Shown one piece after another: positions 46,271 through 54,386 of a stretch of 64,000 bases of DNA (position 1 is its first letter; each line of letters starts with the position of its first letter). The DNA comes from Flammeovirga kamogawensis (lineage in GTDB: Bacteria > Bacteroidota > Bacteroidia > Cytophagales > Flammeovirgaceae): positions 4,465,001 through 4,529,000 of the forward strand of contig NZ_CP076128.1 in assembly GCF_018736065.1 (NCBI RefSeq), read 5' to 3'. The notes beneath the pieces were generated by a model. The model was not told where the DNA came from. It worked only from the letters and a program-made list of their open reading frames with translations, and ran no database searches. The position numbers and the translations under genes are program-made.

Positions 46271-47260
46271 ATGAAGTATTCAACTACGATTAAAAAGTTT
46301 ATCAAAGTTGCATTTTTACTTTGGATGACTCTTGCAGGTATAGGTTTTTCTTGTGGATGCAATCAGATTGAAGATGAAAAAGCACCAGTCCTTGAAGAAG
46401 AGGTAGAGGCTGAAAAGCCAGATGATACTACCTCTGATGAGAAAGAGACTGAGGAGGCTGAAGAAGAAGAGGTAGAAGAAGAAGTAGAAGAAGAAAGTAA
46501 CGAAGGGGAGACTGAAGAAGAAAACGAAGAAGAGTCGAACTTTCCTTACCCTTATGAGATTTTGAACCTTCAGAATTGGAAACTAAATGCCTTTACAGGT
46601 ACATTAGAATCTCCAGTTTTTGAAGATCAGATTTCTAATTTATCTACTTATGAAAATGAGAATTGGTTTTTTACTGAAGACGGTCAATTTGTAGCATTTA
46701 AATGTTACGGAGGCTACCCAACTTCTTCGGGTTCTGGTAACCCAAGAACAGAGTTGAGAGAAATGACTGCAGACGGAAGTTCTACATTAAATTGGGATGG
46801 TACAAAAGGTACTAACCGAATGGAATGGAAGGTGAGGGTAGATCAGTTACCAAGTTCAGGAAAGGCTTGTTTTGGACAAATTCATGGTAGATCTTCAGAT
46901 TTCGATGATGTAATTCGTATACAATTTCAGGGAGGCAAAAACCAATCTGAAGGAGACGTACGTTTGAAAATTATGGGATGGGTAACTGAAGAAAATGATG
47001 ACAAGGAGGGTGATTTTTTAGAGGGTGATTGGAAACTAGACGAGGAATATCATTTCGAATTAATTTTTGAAGATAGTAATGTCTGGGTAAATCAAATAGA
47101 AGAGAGCGGAGAGAAAAAGGAAATTTACCGTTTTAATGGTTGTGCAAGTGATTACAACTACTTTAAAGCTGGAATTTACCTTCAATCAATGCAAAATAAA
47201 CCTTTTGATTTAACTGATTTTGGGCAAGTTTCCATCTCGTATCTAAATATATCACATTAA
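46271..47260 (+). CDS. PL7-family alginate lyase with Glu-rich linker (lipoprotein)
   Basis: The 329-residue enzyme has a signal ending GFSCGC with a likely lipidated Cys (28 or 30). A highly acidic linker follows (about residues 39-89, almost half Glu), then one PL7 domain (about 92-329). The three PL7 signatures are intact: RTELR (159-163), QIH (203-205) and YFKAGIYLQ (297-305). The QIH form of the second motif is usually linked to activity on polyG or mixed blocks. It follows the aldolase by 51 bases. The linker suggests the enzyme is held away from the membrane at the cell surface. It is a close paralog of the next lyase. Confidence 0.94.
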   Translation: MKYSTTIKKFIKVAFLLWMTLAGIGFSCGCNQIEDEKAPVLEEEVEAEKPDDTTSDEKETEEAEEEEVEEEVEEESNEGETEEENEEESNFPYPYEILNLQNWKLNAFTGTLESPVFEDQISNLSTYENENWFFTEDGQFVAFKCYGGYPTSSGSGNPRTELREMTADGSSTLNWDGTKGTNRMEWKVRVDQLPSSGKACFGQIHGRSSDFDDVIRIQFQGGKNQSEGDVRLKIMGWVTEENDDKEGDFLEGDWKLDEEYHFELIFEDSNVWVNQIEESGEKKEIYRFNGCASDYNYFKAGIYLQSMQNKPFDLTDFGQVSISYLNISH

Positions 47261-47422
47261 AATATAAGGCATTTAATATAGTGTGTGCGATTGTTTTTAA
47301 TATCGGTTAACTAACAAAAATTTGTCGACAATTTACTAACGCTTTTTGAAAGCAAAACCACTTTAAACAAACACTTACAATTTAACTTCATCAATAAATT
47401 TAGCACACTATTTAAATGAATT

Positions 47423-49138
47423 ATGAACAACCAGTCGAGTAAAGTAAAAACAATAGCTCTAAAGCTATCTTTTCTGTTATGCGGAATAGGAGCAATGTCT
47501 AGCTGTAATCAAAAAGATGAAATGGGTGCTCTTGAAAAAGAGGATCAAGTAGTAAAAGGAAGTTCTGCAAGAACAGCAGTTTCAATTGCTAATAATAGCT
47601 TTGAAAGTAGCTGGTCTAGTTGGAGCGATACAGATCCCTCTTCAATATCAGGAGAAGGTAACTCTGGAAGTAAGTCTGCAAAAATAACTGGTGCAGGTGG
47701 TAAATTTACTCAAGAAGTAGATGTACAATCTAATACCACTTATGAGTTAGCTGCTTATGTAAAAGGCGGATGGCGTATAGCTGCCTATGTAAATGGCGTA
47801 AAAACATCGAGAAGTGGAACAGCTTCTTCTTGGAAACAAGAGGTAGTTACTTTCTCTACAGGTAATGCTTCAACAGTAACAATTGCTGGAGAGTACAACA
47901 GTAGTGAAGGACGTTTTGATGATTTTACATTGGCATCTACAGATGAAGAAACTACACCACCTACTGCTAATGAGCAATTAGCAATAGCAAGTGTAAGTGC
48001 TTCTGCAAATGATGGAAATGTTCCAGCAAATACTATTGATGGAAGTCTATCTACACGTTGGTCTGCAAATGGCAACGGACAATGGATACTTTATGATTTA
48101 GGAAGTGTAAAAAACATTTCTTCAGTAAAAATTGCTTGGTTTAAAGGCAATTTACGCTCGAGTACATTCGAAGTATTAACCGGTGATGCAACAACAGATT
48201 TATCTGTAGTTCATTCAGGTGTATCAAGTGGGTCTTCTTTAGAATTAGAAGAAGTTTCATTATCGAATGTAAGCGGTAGATACTTAAAAATTATAGGGTA
48301 CGGAAACTCATCTAATACATGGAATAGTATTACAGAAACGGAAATTTATGGTACAGATGGAGAAGGTGAAGGCGTGGATCCAACAGATCCTGTAGAGCCA
48401 ACAGATCCACCATCAAATGGAGGAGAATATCCTTACGATATTTTAAACTTGCAAGGATGGAAGTTAAATGCTTTCTCTGGAACACTTAACAGCCCTAAGT
48501 TTGTAGACAATACACCAAATTTAGATACTTATTCTAATGATAATTGGTTCTTTACAGACGGCGAATGGGTATCATTTAAATGTTATGCTGGTTATCCAAC
48601 ATCTTCTGGATCAGGAAATCCAAGAACAGAATTAAGAGAAATGAATTCTTCTGGTTCTGATGAGATTGAATGGGATGGTGATTCTGGAACAAACAGAATG
48701 GAATGGAAAGTTCGTGTTGACCAGTTACCAAGTTCAGGAAAAGTATGTTTTGGACAAATTCACGGTCCTTCTGATACTTATGATGATGTAATTCGTGTAC
48801 AATTCCAAGGTGATCCTAACCAATCTTCTGGTGCAGTTCGCTTAAAAATTATGGGATGGGTTACAGAAAAGAATGATGATAACGAAGGTGACTTTATTGA
48901 TGGAAATTGGACAGTAGGTGGCGAAATGCACTTCCGTTTAATTTTTGAAAACACCAACGTTGTTCTGTATAACATTTCAAGTAGTGGTTCTGCTACAGAA
49001 ATTTATAGATTTAATGGTTGTGGTAGTAATGGAAATTACTTTAAAGCCGGAACGTATTTACAATCTATGAAAGGAAAATCATTGGATACTTCTGATTTTG
49101 GGCAAGTATCAATTAGTTATTTAAATATAACACACTAA
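47423..49138 (+). CDS. PL7 alginate lyase with two carbohydrate-binding modules (lipoprotein)
   Basis: The 571-residue protein has a lipoprotein signal ending AMSSC (Cys28). A first beta-sandwich carbohydrate-binding module (about residues 54-172, starting VSIANNSFESSWSSW) is followed by an F5/8 type C/CBM32-like module (about 185-310, with GSLSTRWSANGNGQWILYDLG). A Pro/Thr/Asp linker (VDPTDPVEPTDPPSNGG) leads to a PL7 domain (337-571) with RTELR (401-405), QIH (445-447) and YFKAGTYLQ (539-547). It is the multimodular paralog of the preceding lyase, probably for attacking polymeric or cell-wall alginate. A 162-base spacer precedes it, so it may have its own promoter. Confidence 0.94.
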   Translation: MNNQSSKVKTIALKLSFLLCGIGAMSSCNQKDEMGALEKEDQVVKGSSARTAVSIANNSFESSWSSWSDTDPSSISGEGNSGSKSAKITGAGGKFTQEVDVQSNTTYELAAYVKGGWRIAAYVNGVKTSRSGTASSWKQEVVTFSTGNASTVTIAGEYNSSEGRFDDFTLASTDEETTPPTANEQLAIASVSASANDGNVPANTIDGSLSTRWSANGNGQWILYDLGSVKNISSVKIAWFKGNLRSSTFEVLTGDATTDLSVVHSGVSSGSSLELEEVSLSNVSGRYLKIIGYGNSSNTWNSITETEIYGTDGEGEGVDPTDPVEPTDPPSNGGEYPYDILNLQGWKLNAFSGTLNSPKFVDNTPNLDTYSNDNWFFTDGEWVSFKCYAGYPTSSGSGNPRTELREMNSSGSDEIEWDGDSGTNRMEWKVRVDQLPSSGKVCFGQIHGPSDTYDDVIRVQFQGDPNQSSGAVRLKIMGWVTEKNDDNEGDFIDGNWTVGGEMHFRLIFENTNVVLYNISSSGSATEIYRFNGCGSNGNYFKAGTYLQSMKGKSLDTSDFGQVSISYLNITH

Positions 49139-49491
49139 GAGTATTTGAAAACGGACGAATATATAACTATCAATTATTAGAGGTATTCTTAAGCGGAGAA
49201 TACCATTGTGTGTGCGATTCTTCGGTTTAGGCCAGGACGTCAAATTGTTGAATGAAAATTGGGATACAATACATTTTAAGAAGTTTAATCAATTTTTAGT
49301 GTTGTATTGGTGAGATTGGTTCTCTTAGAATTTGTATTGATAAACAGATTTTCAACAATTTTGGTCTTAATTGATTTTAATATTTTGATCAATGGTCTGA
49401 ACTTATCTTAGATAATAACGTTAAAAACAACTCTCGGAACATGTAACATGTGGTGAGAGTTGTTTTTTGTGTTAGTCAAAAAAATATTCAA
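49139..49491. other. 353-base gap at the end of the alginate locus
   Basis: It holds a GGTATTCT/AGAATACC hairpin (49182-49204) without a T tract and a 12-base copy of the sequence found after the first PL7 gene (49208-49219). It also holds the strong bidirectional terminator (49427-49468). The 200 bases in between show no gene. Confidence 0.5.
49427..49468. terminator. Bidirectional terminator closing the alginate locus and the SIR2 cassette
   Basis: Perfect 9-base arms ACAACTCTC (49427-49435) and GAGAGTTGT (49455-49463) enclose a loop containing the nested repeat ACATGT-A-ACATGT. Plus-strand T residues run to 49468, and on the minus strand a run of five U follows. It insulates the plus-strand PL7 operon from the minus-strand small protein gene ending at 49492. 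Confidence 0.85.
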
Positions 49492-49647
49492 CTACTGAAT
49501 TTTTTCTATAGAATTTCTTCCAGCTTCATACCCTTTTTTGAATGCAGCTTGATGTTGATCCCAGTCAAGAGCTACTTCTATACAGAGCATAGAGAAAGCG
49601 CCGATAAAGATAAAAATAATGTCTCTTCTAGAAATTTTAGTTTTCAT
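49492..49647 (-). CDS. Putative 51-residue single-pass membrane protein, third gene of the SIR2-SLATT cassette
   Basis: The ORF begins at ATG 49647, 38 bases after the SLATT-like gene's stop codon, and ends with TAG at 49492, just before the bidirectional terminator. The product has a basic N-terminus (MKTKISRRD), one hydrophobic helix (about residues 10-27, IIFIFIGAFSMLCIEVAL) and a charged tail with FKKGYEAGRN. The basic start could also be read as a Tat-like RR, but without the rest of that motif. I do not recognise a family. Gene order, strand and terminator suggest it belongs to the same transcript as the SIR2 and SLATT genes. Confidence 0.6.
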   Translation of the reverse strand: MKTKISRRDIIFIFIGAFSMLCIEVALDWDQHQAAFKKGYEAGRNSIEKIQ

Positions 49648-49685
49648 AGTAAGTAATAATTAGTTTAAAGAAATAAAAAATACTA

Positions 49686-50162
49686 TTAATCTTTCATAGA
49701 GGCTTCTTCAATTCTTAAATCTTTCCATTTTGATCGGGCATTATCTAAGATTGCTTCTAGCTCTAACCTAAGACTAATAACAGTGTCGTTATTGTTAATT
49801 TCCTCATCGGACAATAATCGAATTTTGAATTCAAGATTTTTAAGTTGACTTGCAGTTTCGCCATAATTTAACCACAATTGTTTATGGTTGTAAAAACCTT
49901 CCCACGCAGATAAAATTGTTATACTAGCACCCGCAAGTAAAATAAATGATTTTATAGAGAAGTTGATTAAATCTATATTTTCTGGTGTAGAAGGAATACT
50001 CTCTTTTATAGCTACTAAAAATGTGATTAAAGCAGATAAAATAGAGATGGCAATATAAATTCCAAAGCCTTTTAATTTATTTTCTTTGCTTCGTTTAACC
50101 GTTTTATCTATTTGAATTTTGATCTCTTCGTGAAGAATATTGATCTTCTGTTGGTTCTCCAT
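49686..50162 (-). CDS. SLATT-like two-helix membrane protein (DUF4231-type), putative pore-forming effector
   Basis: The 158-residue protein has a charged helical N-terminus (about 1-31), two membrane helices (about 32-52 and 68-88) and a C-terminal cytoplasmic helical region. After the second helix comes WEGFYNHKQLWLNYGETASQLKNLEFKI (about 87-114), the pattern of SLATT domains (W..F..H...W..Y......L..L). SLATT proteins are predicted membrane-damaging effectors that accompany nucleotide-sensing proteins in bacterial conflict systems. Its ATG lies one base after the stop codon of the SIR2-like gene, so translation is coupled. The family call rests on topology and motif pattern, not on a database search. 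Confidence 0.72.
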   Translation of the reverse strand: MENQQKINILHEEIKIQIDKTVKRSKENKLKGFGIYIAISILSALITFLVAIKESIPSTPENIDLINFSIKSFILLAGASITILSAWEGFYNHKQLWLNYGETASQLKNLEFKIRLLSDEEINNNDTVISLRLELEAILDNARSKWKDLRIEEASMKD

Positions 50163-50163
50163 T

Positions 50164-51111
50164 TTATTGCCAAATGTGTTTGTAAATAGTTTCGTAATTG
50201 TCTACCTCAAGAACTTTAATGCCTACAGATTCTAAGAAGAATTTTTTCCCTAAGAAACTATCATCTTCTTTTTTTACTGTAATATACCAACCGTCTTTTT
50301 TCTGACTAGGAAAGGCTTTAAAATATTTTGCTCTTTCTATCAAAAGCCATCTAAAGAAAACTTCATTTTCTTCTAATCCCAAACCAATAATACATAACGA
50401 TTTATTAAAAATAATATGTAACCAGGTAGGATAACCATTCCATTTTTTTGCAAGTTTATCTTCTTTCCCAATTACCCCTCTATTTTTGTACATCATTTTT
50501 CTAACCCTTTCAACATTACCCATGTACTGAGAAAGTCCTAGTTTAATACTTCTGTGGTATTTTATCATGCCATTTAGGTACCAAACACCAAAACCATCAA
50601 TAGGGTTATTCAGCTTTTTATTACTAAAATAGCAGTTCCAAGGGTAATAATCGGTAAACCCTTTATATGGTATTTTAAAAGGTTTAAGTTGAGCTGATTT
50701 TGGAATTAAGTCATCAAAATTTGTAGTTAGTATAGGAGCGTTTAAAGCACATATTTTATTTAAAATGATATTCTGCTCATCATTATGTTTCCATAAACTC
50801 ATTGTGTTTTTTACATCCTTCTGAATGGTAGCACTAAAGTTCTTTTTGGTGGTGTTTTGAATATCAATAGCGTCATAAAACTCAGTAAATGATATACCTT
50901 TGAAAATCTGATTTTCAAATTTAGCTTTCTTACTGTATTTGTTCCAAAGTTCTATCAGAAGCTTATCCCAAGTAATATTTTCCTTACTGAAATAACGGTT
51001 TATGCCGTTTCCAAAAACAAAGCAGAGCTGAGATTTATGTTGTTCAATAATCTCTTGTATTGCAGAAGCTGTTAGAATTTCTCTTTTTGAAGGAGTGTTA
51101 CTGTTTATCAT
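50164..51111 (-). CDS. SIR2-like (SIR2_2 type) NAD-binding protein of a putative defence cassette
   Basis: The 315-residue protein has the Rossmann-type SIR2 motifs: GNGIN at 34-38 in LCFVFGNGINRYF, LTTNFDDLI (128-136) with the NAD-contacting Asn131, and a late strand LCIIGLGLEENEVFFRW (239-255) typical of prokaryotic SIR2-like defence proteins. The strand that usually reads LHGS with the catalytic His reads YLNGMI (178-183), so Asn180 seems to replace the His. Proteins with this domain degrade NAD in Thoeris, DSR and related antiphage systems; this one could be altered in catalysis or act as a sensor. It is cotranscribed with the SLATT-like gene. Confidence 0.75.
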   Translation of the reverse strand: MINSNTPSKREILTASAIQEIIEQHKSQLCFVFGNGINRYFSKENITWDKLLIELWNKYSKKAKFENQIFKGISFTEFYDAIDIQNTTKKNFSATIQKDVKNTMSLWKHNDEQNIILNKICALNAPILTTNFDDLIPKSAQLKPFKIPYKGFTDYYPWNCYFSNKKLNNPIDGFGVWYLNGMIKYHRSIKLGLSQYMGNVERVRKMMYKNRGVIGKEDKLAKKWNGYPTWLHIIFNKSLCIIGLGLEENEVFFRWLLIERAKYFKAFPSQKKDGWYITVKKEDDSFLGKKFFLESVGIKVLEVDNYETIYKHIWQ

Positions 51112-51292
51112 TCTAAAAATTAATAACCTAAGTAGAAGCTTTCAAACTTTTTTATTGATGCACTACTAAAAAGCGATATAGCTTATTTTTTAGTTATAAA
51201 GTCATCTGTAATAGTCAAGTTGTAGGTCGAATATCGTTAAATATCATCGTTAATTCAAATGGCAAAGTTTTTTAAGGGTTCACTATTGCATT

Positions 51293-51328
51293 AAAAAAAG
51301 AAAAGTCACCTCAATTACTTGAAGTGAC
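51293..51328 (-). terminator. Terminator of the second sulfatase gene
   Basis: Arms GTCACCTCAA (51305-51314) and TTGAAGTGAC (51319-51328) pair at 9 of 10 positions; the minus strand continues into a U-rich tract interrupted by one C (complement of 51293-51304). It separates the sulfatase gene from the SIR2 gene, so the two are different transcripts. Confidence 0.7.
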
Positions 51329-51361
51329 CTCAATCTTATTAATGCCTAAATACTACTTAAT

Positions 51362-52915
51362 TTATAAGTCTGTTTTTTTAGGAATACTTACATAATCTTT
51401 TCTATCATATACCTCCCCAAAAGTTTTTTCAAAATTTGGCATATTTGATTTATTCCAAGATTCTTCGAACCCATAACTTGGGCTATCAAAAAACTCTGGA
51501 CGATGCTTTTCCCAACTCCATGTCCATTGATAAACAGCTTCTTTCATAGATGTTACTATTTCAGGGTGCTGACTTGCAATGTTATTTTTTTCACCTATAT
51601 CTTCACAAAGGTCATAAAGAGCCCAATTTCCATTTCCAAGAGAGTGTAGTTTATAATTATCTTGAACAACTCCCGTCCAATTTCTATTACGTTGATGGCG
51701 CATTACAAAAATTGGCTTATTATCTCTTGTACTTTTATTATTAACAATGCCATCCCAAGCGTCTATGCCATCATAAATTTTTGAAGACGGAATTTCTACA
51801 CCACCTAAATGAGCTAGGGTTGGATAAAAATCAAGGGCAGAGAAATTATTACTATTTATTTCTCCTTTTGGTACATTACCATTTGGCCAATGCATAAACA
51901 TAGGTACTCTAAAACCTCCTTCATATGCATCACCTTTTTTACCTTTTAATGGTTGGTTATTTGCTCCTTTAGTGTATTTGCCCCCATTATCACTTAAGAA
52001 AATGATAAGTGTGTTATCAAATTGGCCAGTACTTTTTAATTTCTCAACTACCCTTTTGATATTATAGTCTACGTTGTACATCATGGCTGTATAAGTAAGT
52101 CTTTCAGAACCACTTTCAGCAGCATTATCACCAAGTGTTTTTTGCAGATCTTTTATATCTTTTTCTTGTGCTTGTAGAGGTGTGTGTGGAGCATTGAACG
52201 ATAAATATAAATAGAATGGGGCATCTTTTTTAGAGGCATTTTCTATAAATTTTAAACCAGCATCAGTTAATACATCTGTTACATATTGTTCTTTATCAGT
52301 AGGAACATATGTTGTGTTTTCCATCATTGGTCTATTGTAATCGTAATGGTAATCTCCAACTTTTGCAACACTCGGGTTATAAATTTTACTATCTACCCAC
52401 GATCTAGAAAAATATTCATGTCCTCCGCCTAAGAAACCATAAAAATAATCAAAACCTCTACTGTTAGGATGATACTTTTCTTCTTCTCCTAAATGCCATT
52501 TTCCTATTGCTCCAGTAAAATAACCTGCTGCTTGTAATTCATCACTTATATAACTTTCTGTAGCATCAATACCATTACCAGAAAATGCTGCAAGGTTAAA
52601 TTGAGCTCCTAAAGTATGGGGCATTCTACCTGTTAAAATACTCGTTCTACTCGGTCCACAAAAAGGATGAGCCACATAAGCAGAAGTAAAAATTGTTCCT
52701 TGATTGGCAAGTTTATCTATGTTAGGCGTATGTATATCTTTAGCTGCATTGGGCATAAAACCAACATCAGCATAACCTAAATCATCCATTAAAATAAAAA
52801 GAATATTAGGTCTTTCTGTTTTAGTAGGCAATGGAGTACCACCTATAACATAAACATTTGTTGTTAGTAGAAATAGGAGTGCACCTAAGTAGTGTTTAAA
52901 TATTTTATTTTTCAT
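51362..52915 (-). CDS. Exported sulfatase (formylglycine-dependent, family S1)
   Basis: The 517-residue enzyme removes sulfate esters, most likely from a sulfated polysaccharide. It has a signal peptide (LGALLFLLTTNVYVIGG), the metal-binding DD (44-45) in ILMDDLGYADVG, and the signature CGPSRTSILTG with Cys86 as formylglycine precursor. It also has the later segments GYFTGAIGKWHLGE (about 132-145), FLSDNGG and KGKKGDAYEGGFRVPMF. The Cys-x-Pro-x-Arg form is canonical, unlike the CTAGR of the other sulfatase. It lies with an AraC-type regulator and an FAD oxidoreductase, all on the minus strand but with hairpins or long gaps between. Confidence 0.95.
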   Translation of the reverse strand: MKNKIFKHYLGALLFLLTTNVYVIGGTPLPTKTERPNILFILMDDLGYADVGFMPNAAKDIHTPNIDKLANQGTIFTSAYVAHPFCGPSRTSILTGRMPHTLGAQFNLAAFSGNGIDATESYISDELQAAGYFTGAIGKWHLGEEEKYHPNSRGFDYFYGFLGGGHEYFSRSWVDSKIYNPSVAKVGDYHYDYNRPMMENTTYVPTDKEQYVTDVLTDAGLKFIENASKKDAPFYLYLSFNAPHTPLQAQEKDIKDLQKTLGDNAAESGSERLTYTAMMYNVDYNIKRVVEKLKSTGQFDNTLIIFLSDNGGKYTKGANNQPLKGKKGDAYEGGFRVPMFMHWPNGNVPKGEINSNNFSALDFYPTLAHLGGVEIPSSKIYDGIDAWDGIVNNKSTRDNKPIFVMRHQRNRNWTGVVQDNYKLHSLGNGNWALYDLCEDIGEKNNIASQHPEIVTSMKEAVYQWTWSWEKHRPEFFDSPSYGFEESWNKSNMPNFEKTFGEVYDRKDYVSIPKKTDL

Positions 52916-53291
52916 TTCAAGTTGAGTCTTTTGTAGAGACTACCTAATTAAAAAAATGGTAATCCTCTGTATTATCAGTCCAGTAAATTGATTTGTCGCA
53001 CACTTCATGGTTTAACCAGAAATGTTATTCATAAAATTAGATGTTGTAGATAGTAATTAGGTTTCTTTGCGTACAAAAAATATTTCTGTGACTCTATTTT
53101 AATTGTTTAGAGTTCGATAAACAACATTTTAACTAAAAATAAGGTAACTCAATTTATTAAATAAAATGAGTGTTTTTTATCTATGTAATTTATACTGCAC
53201 GTTGTTTTTGCTGTTTTTAAGCTACTTTTAAGAGGATTACTACTATTATTAAAAGTGAATTTTATTTTCTTTTAAAGTATTTATTGATGTA
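52916..53291. other. 376-base gap between the sulfatase and the AraC-type gene
   Basis: AT-rich with no plausible gene. It should hold the sulfatase promoter, but I see no clear TAnnTTTG element or strong dyad. Confidence 0.45.
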
Positions 53292-54155
53292 TTATTTATA
53301 CAAATTTTTAAAGTTGTAAGGTGTTTGAATTGCATTCTTTTTAAAAAATTTGAAAAAGTTATTTGCCTCTAAAAAACCAGTTTTAACAGCAACGTCTTTT
53401 ACGGAAAGCTCTTGATTAATTAATAATCTTTTGATGCAAAGTAACGTAATTTCATCAATTACTTTTTTAGCAGTTTCATTGCAAATATTATGTGTAATAA
53501 GGTTAAGTTGTTTTGATGTGACTTTTAATTTATCAGCAAAATATTTAACACTTCTACTTGTAGGGTGAAACTCTTCGACAAGTTCTTGAAATTCTATAAA
53601 TTTTGGAATGTATTGTGTCTCAATTTCAGGGACTATAGAGGTGTGTCTAATTTGTTTTATTTTAAGAAAAAGGATTTGAAGAAAGTGAAGTATAATCTTA
53701 TTCGTTTCTTGACTTATTGTTGTCTCTAATTCTACTTTAAGTTGTTGTACTAGTTGTATAAATGAATCAAATTCAGTAATACCTAGCAGATTATGTTGCA
53801 TAAATAGGTTCTCATTAAGTAGTTCAGAGCTATTTACAGAGCTGTCATTATTAAATAGGTTAGCCATGTATTCTTCTGTAAGAAGCAAGATATATCCTTT
53901 AGCATTACTTTTATGAAACTGATGAACTTGTCCTTTTTTTAAAGTAAGTATTTCACCTTTTGAATACGCATAATTTTTAAAATCTATAGTATGAATTCCC
54001 TCACCATCAGTTATAACAAGAATAGCGTAAAAATTGATGCGGTGTATTTTATGGGGCTCAGAATCTCTCAGAATGCTTTCTAAAGATATAATATCAAAAT
54101 CGGAAGCGATTGTTTTTTTCTGATCAAATTCTATGTAAATATGATTGTCGCTCAT
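53292..54155 (-). CDS. AraC-family transcriptional regulator
   Basis: The 287-residue protein has an N-terminal cupin-like sensing domain (about residues 30-120, with GEILTLKKGQVHQFHKSNAKGYILLL) and a C-terminal pair of helix-turn-helix motifs (about 185-287). The latter has VKYFADKLKVTSKQLNLITHNI and LLINQELSVKDVAVKTGFLEANNFFKFFKKNAIQTPYNF, typical of XylS/AraC proteins. It probably activates neighbouring catabolic genes such as the sulfatase or the FAD oxidoreductase. A candidate -7 element lies 37 bases upstream (54192-54199). Confidence 0.9.
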   Translation of the reverse strand: MSDNHIYIEFDQKKTIASDFDIISLESILRDSEPHKIHRINFYAILVITDGEGIHTIDFKNYAYSKGEILTLKKGQVHQFHKSNAKGYILLLTEEYMANLFNNDSSVNSSELLNENLFMQHNLLGITEFDSFIQLVQQLKVELETTISQETNKIILHFLQILFLKIKQIRHTSIVPEIETQYIPKFIEFQELVEEFHPTSRSVKYFADKLKVTSKQLNLITHNICNETAKKVIDEITLLCIKRLLINQELSVKDVAVKTGFLEANNFFKFFKKNAIQTPYNFKNLYK

Positions 54156-54191
54156 TATAGTAGTGTAGTAGATATGGTAATGTAAGTACTA

Positions 54192-54199
54192 CAAAAATA
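54192..54199 (-). promoter_or_regulatory. Candidate -7 promoter element of the AraC-family gene
   Basis: Reads TATTTTTG on the minus strand, matching TAnnTTTG, 37 bases upstream of the ATG. No clear -33 element. Confidence 0.35.
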
Positions 54200-54330
54200 A
54201 CTGATCTATTGTAAATGAGGAAGTTAATTTTGAAATTAAATCAAAAACAAATATTTATAGAGATTGATAACATAATAAATACATTAATAATTAGGTGTTT
54301 TAATGTATGTTCTTTTTAGTAGAAAAAGTA

Positions 54331-54365
54331 AACACTTCTATTATTAAAATTAGAATAGAAGTGTT
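54331..54365 (-). terminator. Hairpin terminator of the FAD oxidoreductase gene
   Basis: Perfect 12-base arms AACACTTCTATT (54331-54342) and AATAGAAGTGTT (54354-54365) lie 22 bases after the stop codon on the minus strand. The following U content is modest (complement of 54321-54330). Confidence 0.65.
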
Positions 54366-54386
54366 TTAAGTGATTGATTTGTAGGT

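Noticed and set aside
46385-46537. Glu-rich stretch considered as a frameshift or non-coding repeat in the PL7 gene
   Set aside because: The frame is continuous from the signal peptide into an intact PL7 domain, so it is a real low-complexity linker.
48375-48415. Short repeated GATCC/ACAGATCC units
   Set aside because: They encode the Pro/Thr/Asp linker of the multimodular PL7 lyase and are explained by its amino acid repeats.
49450-49656. 68-codon plus-strand frame over the end of the SIR2 cassette
   Set aside because: It starts inside the bidirectional terminator and is antisense to the better-supported 51-residue frame.
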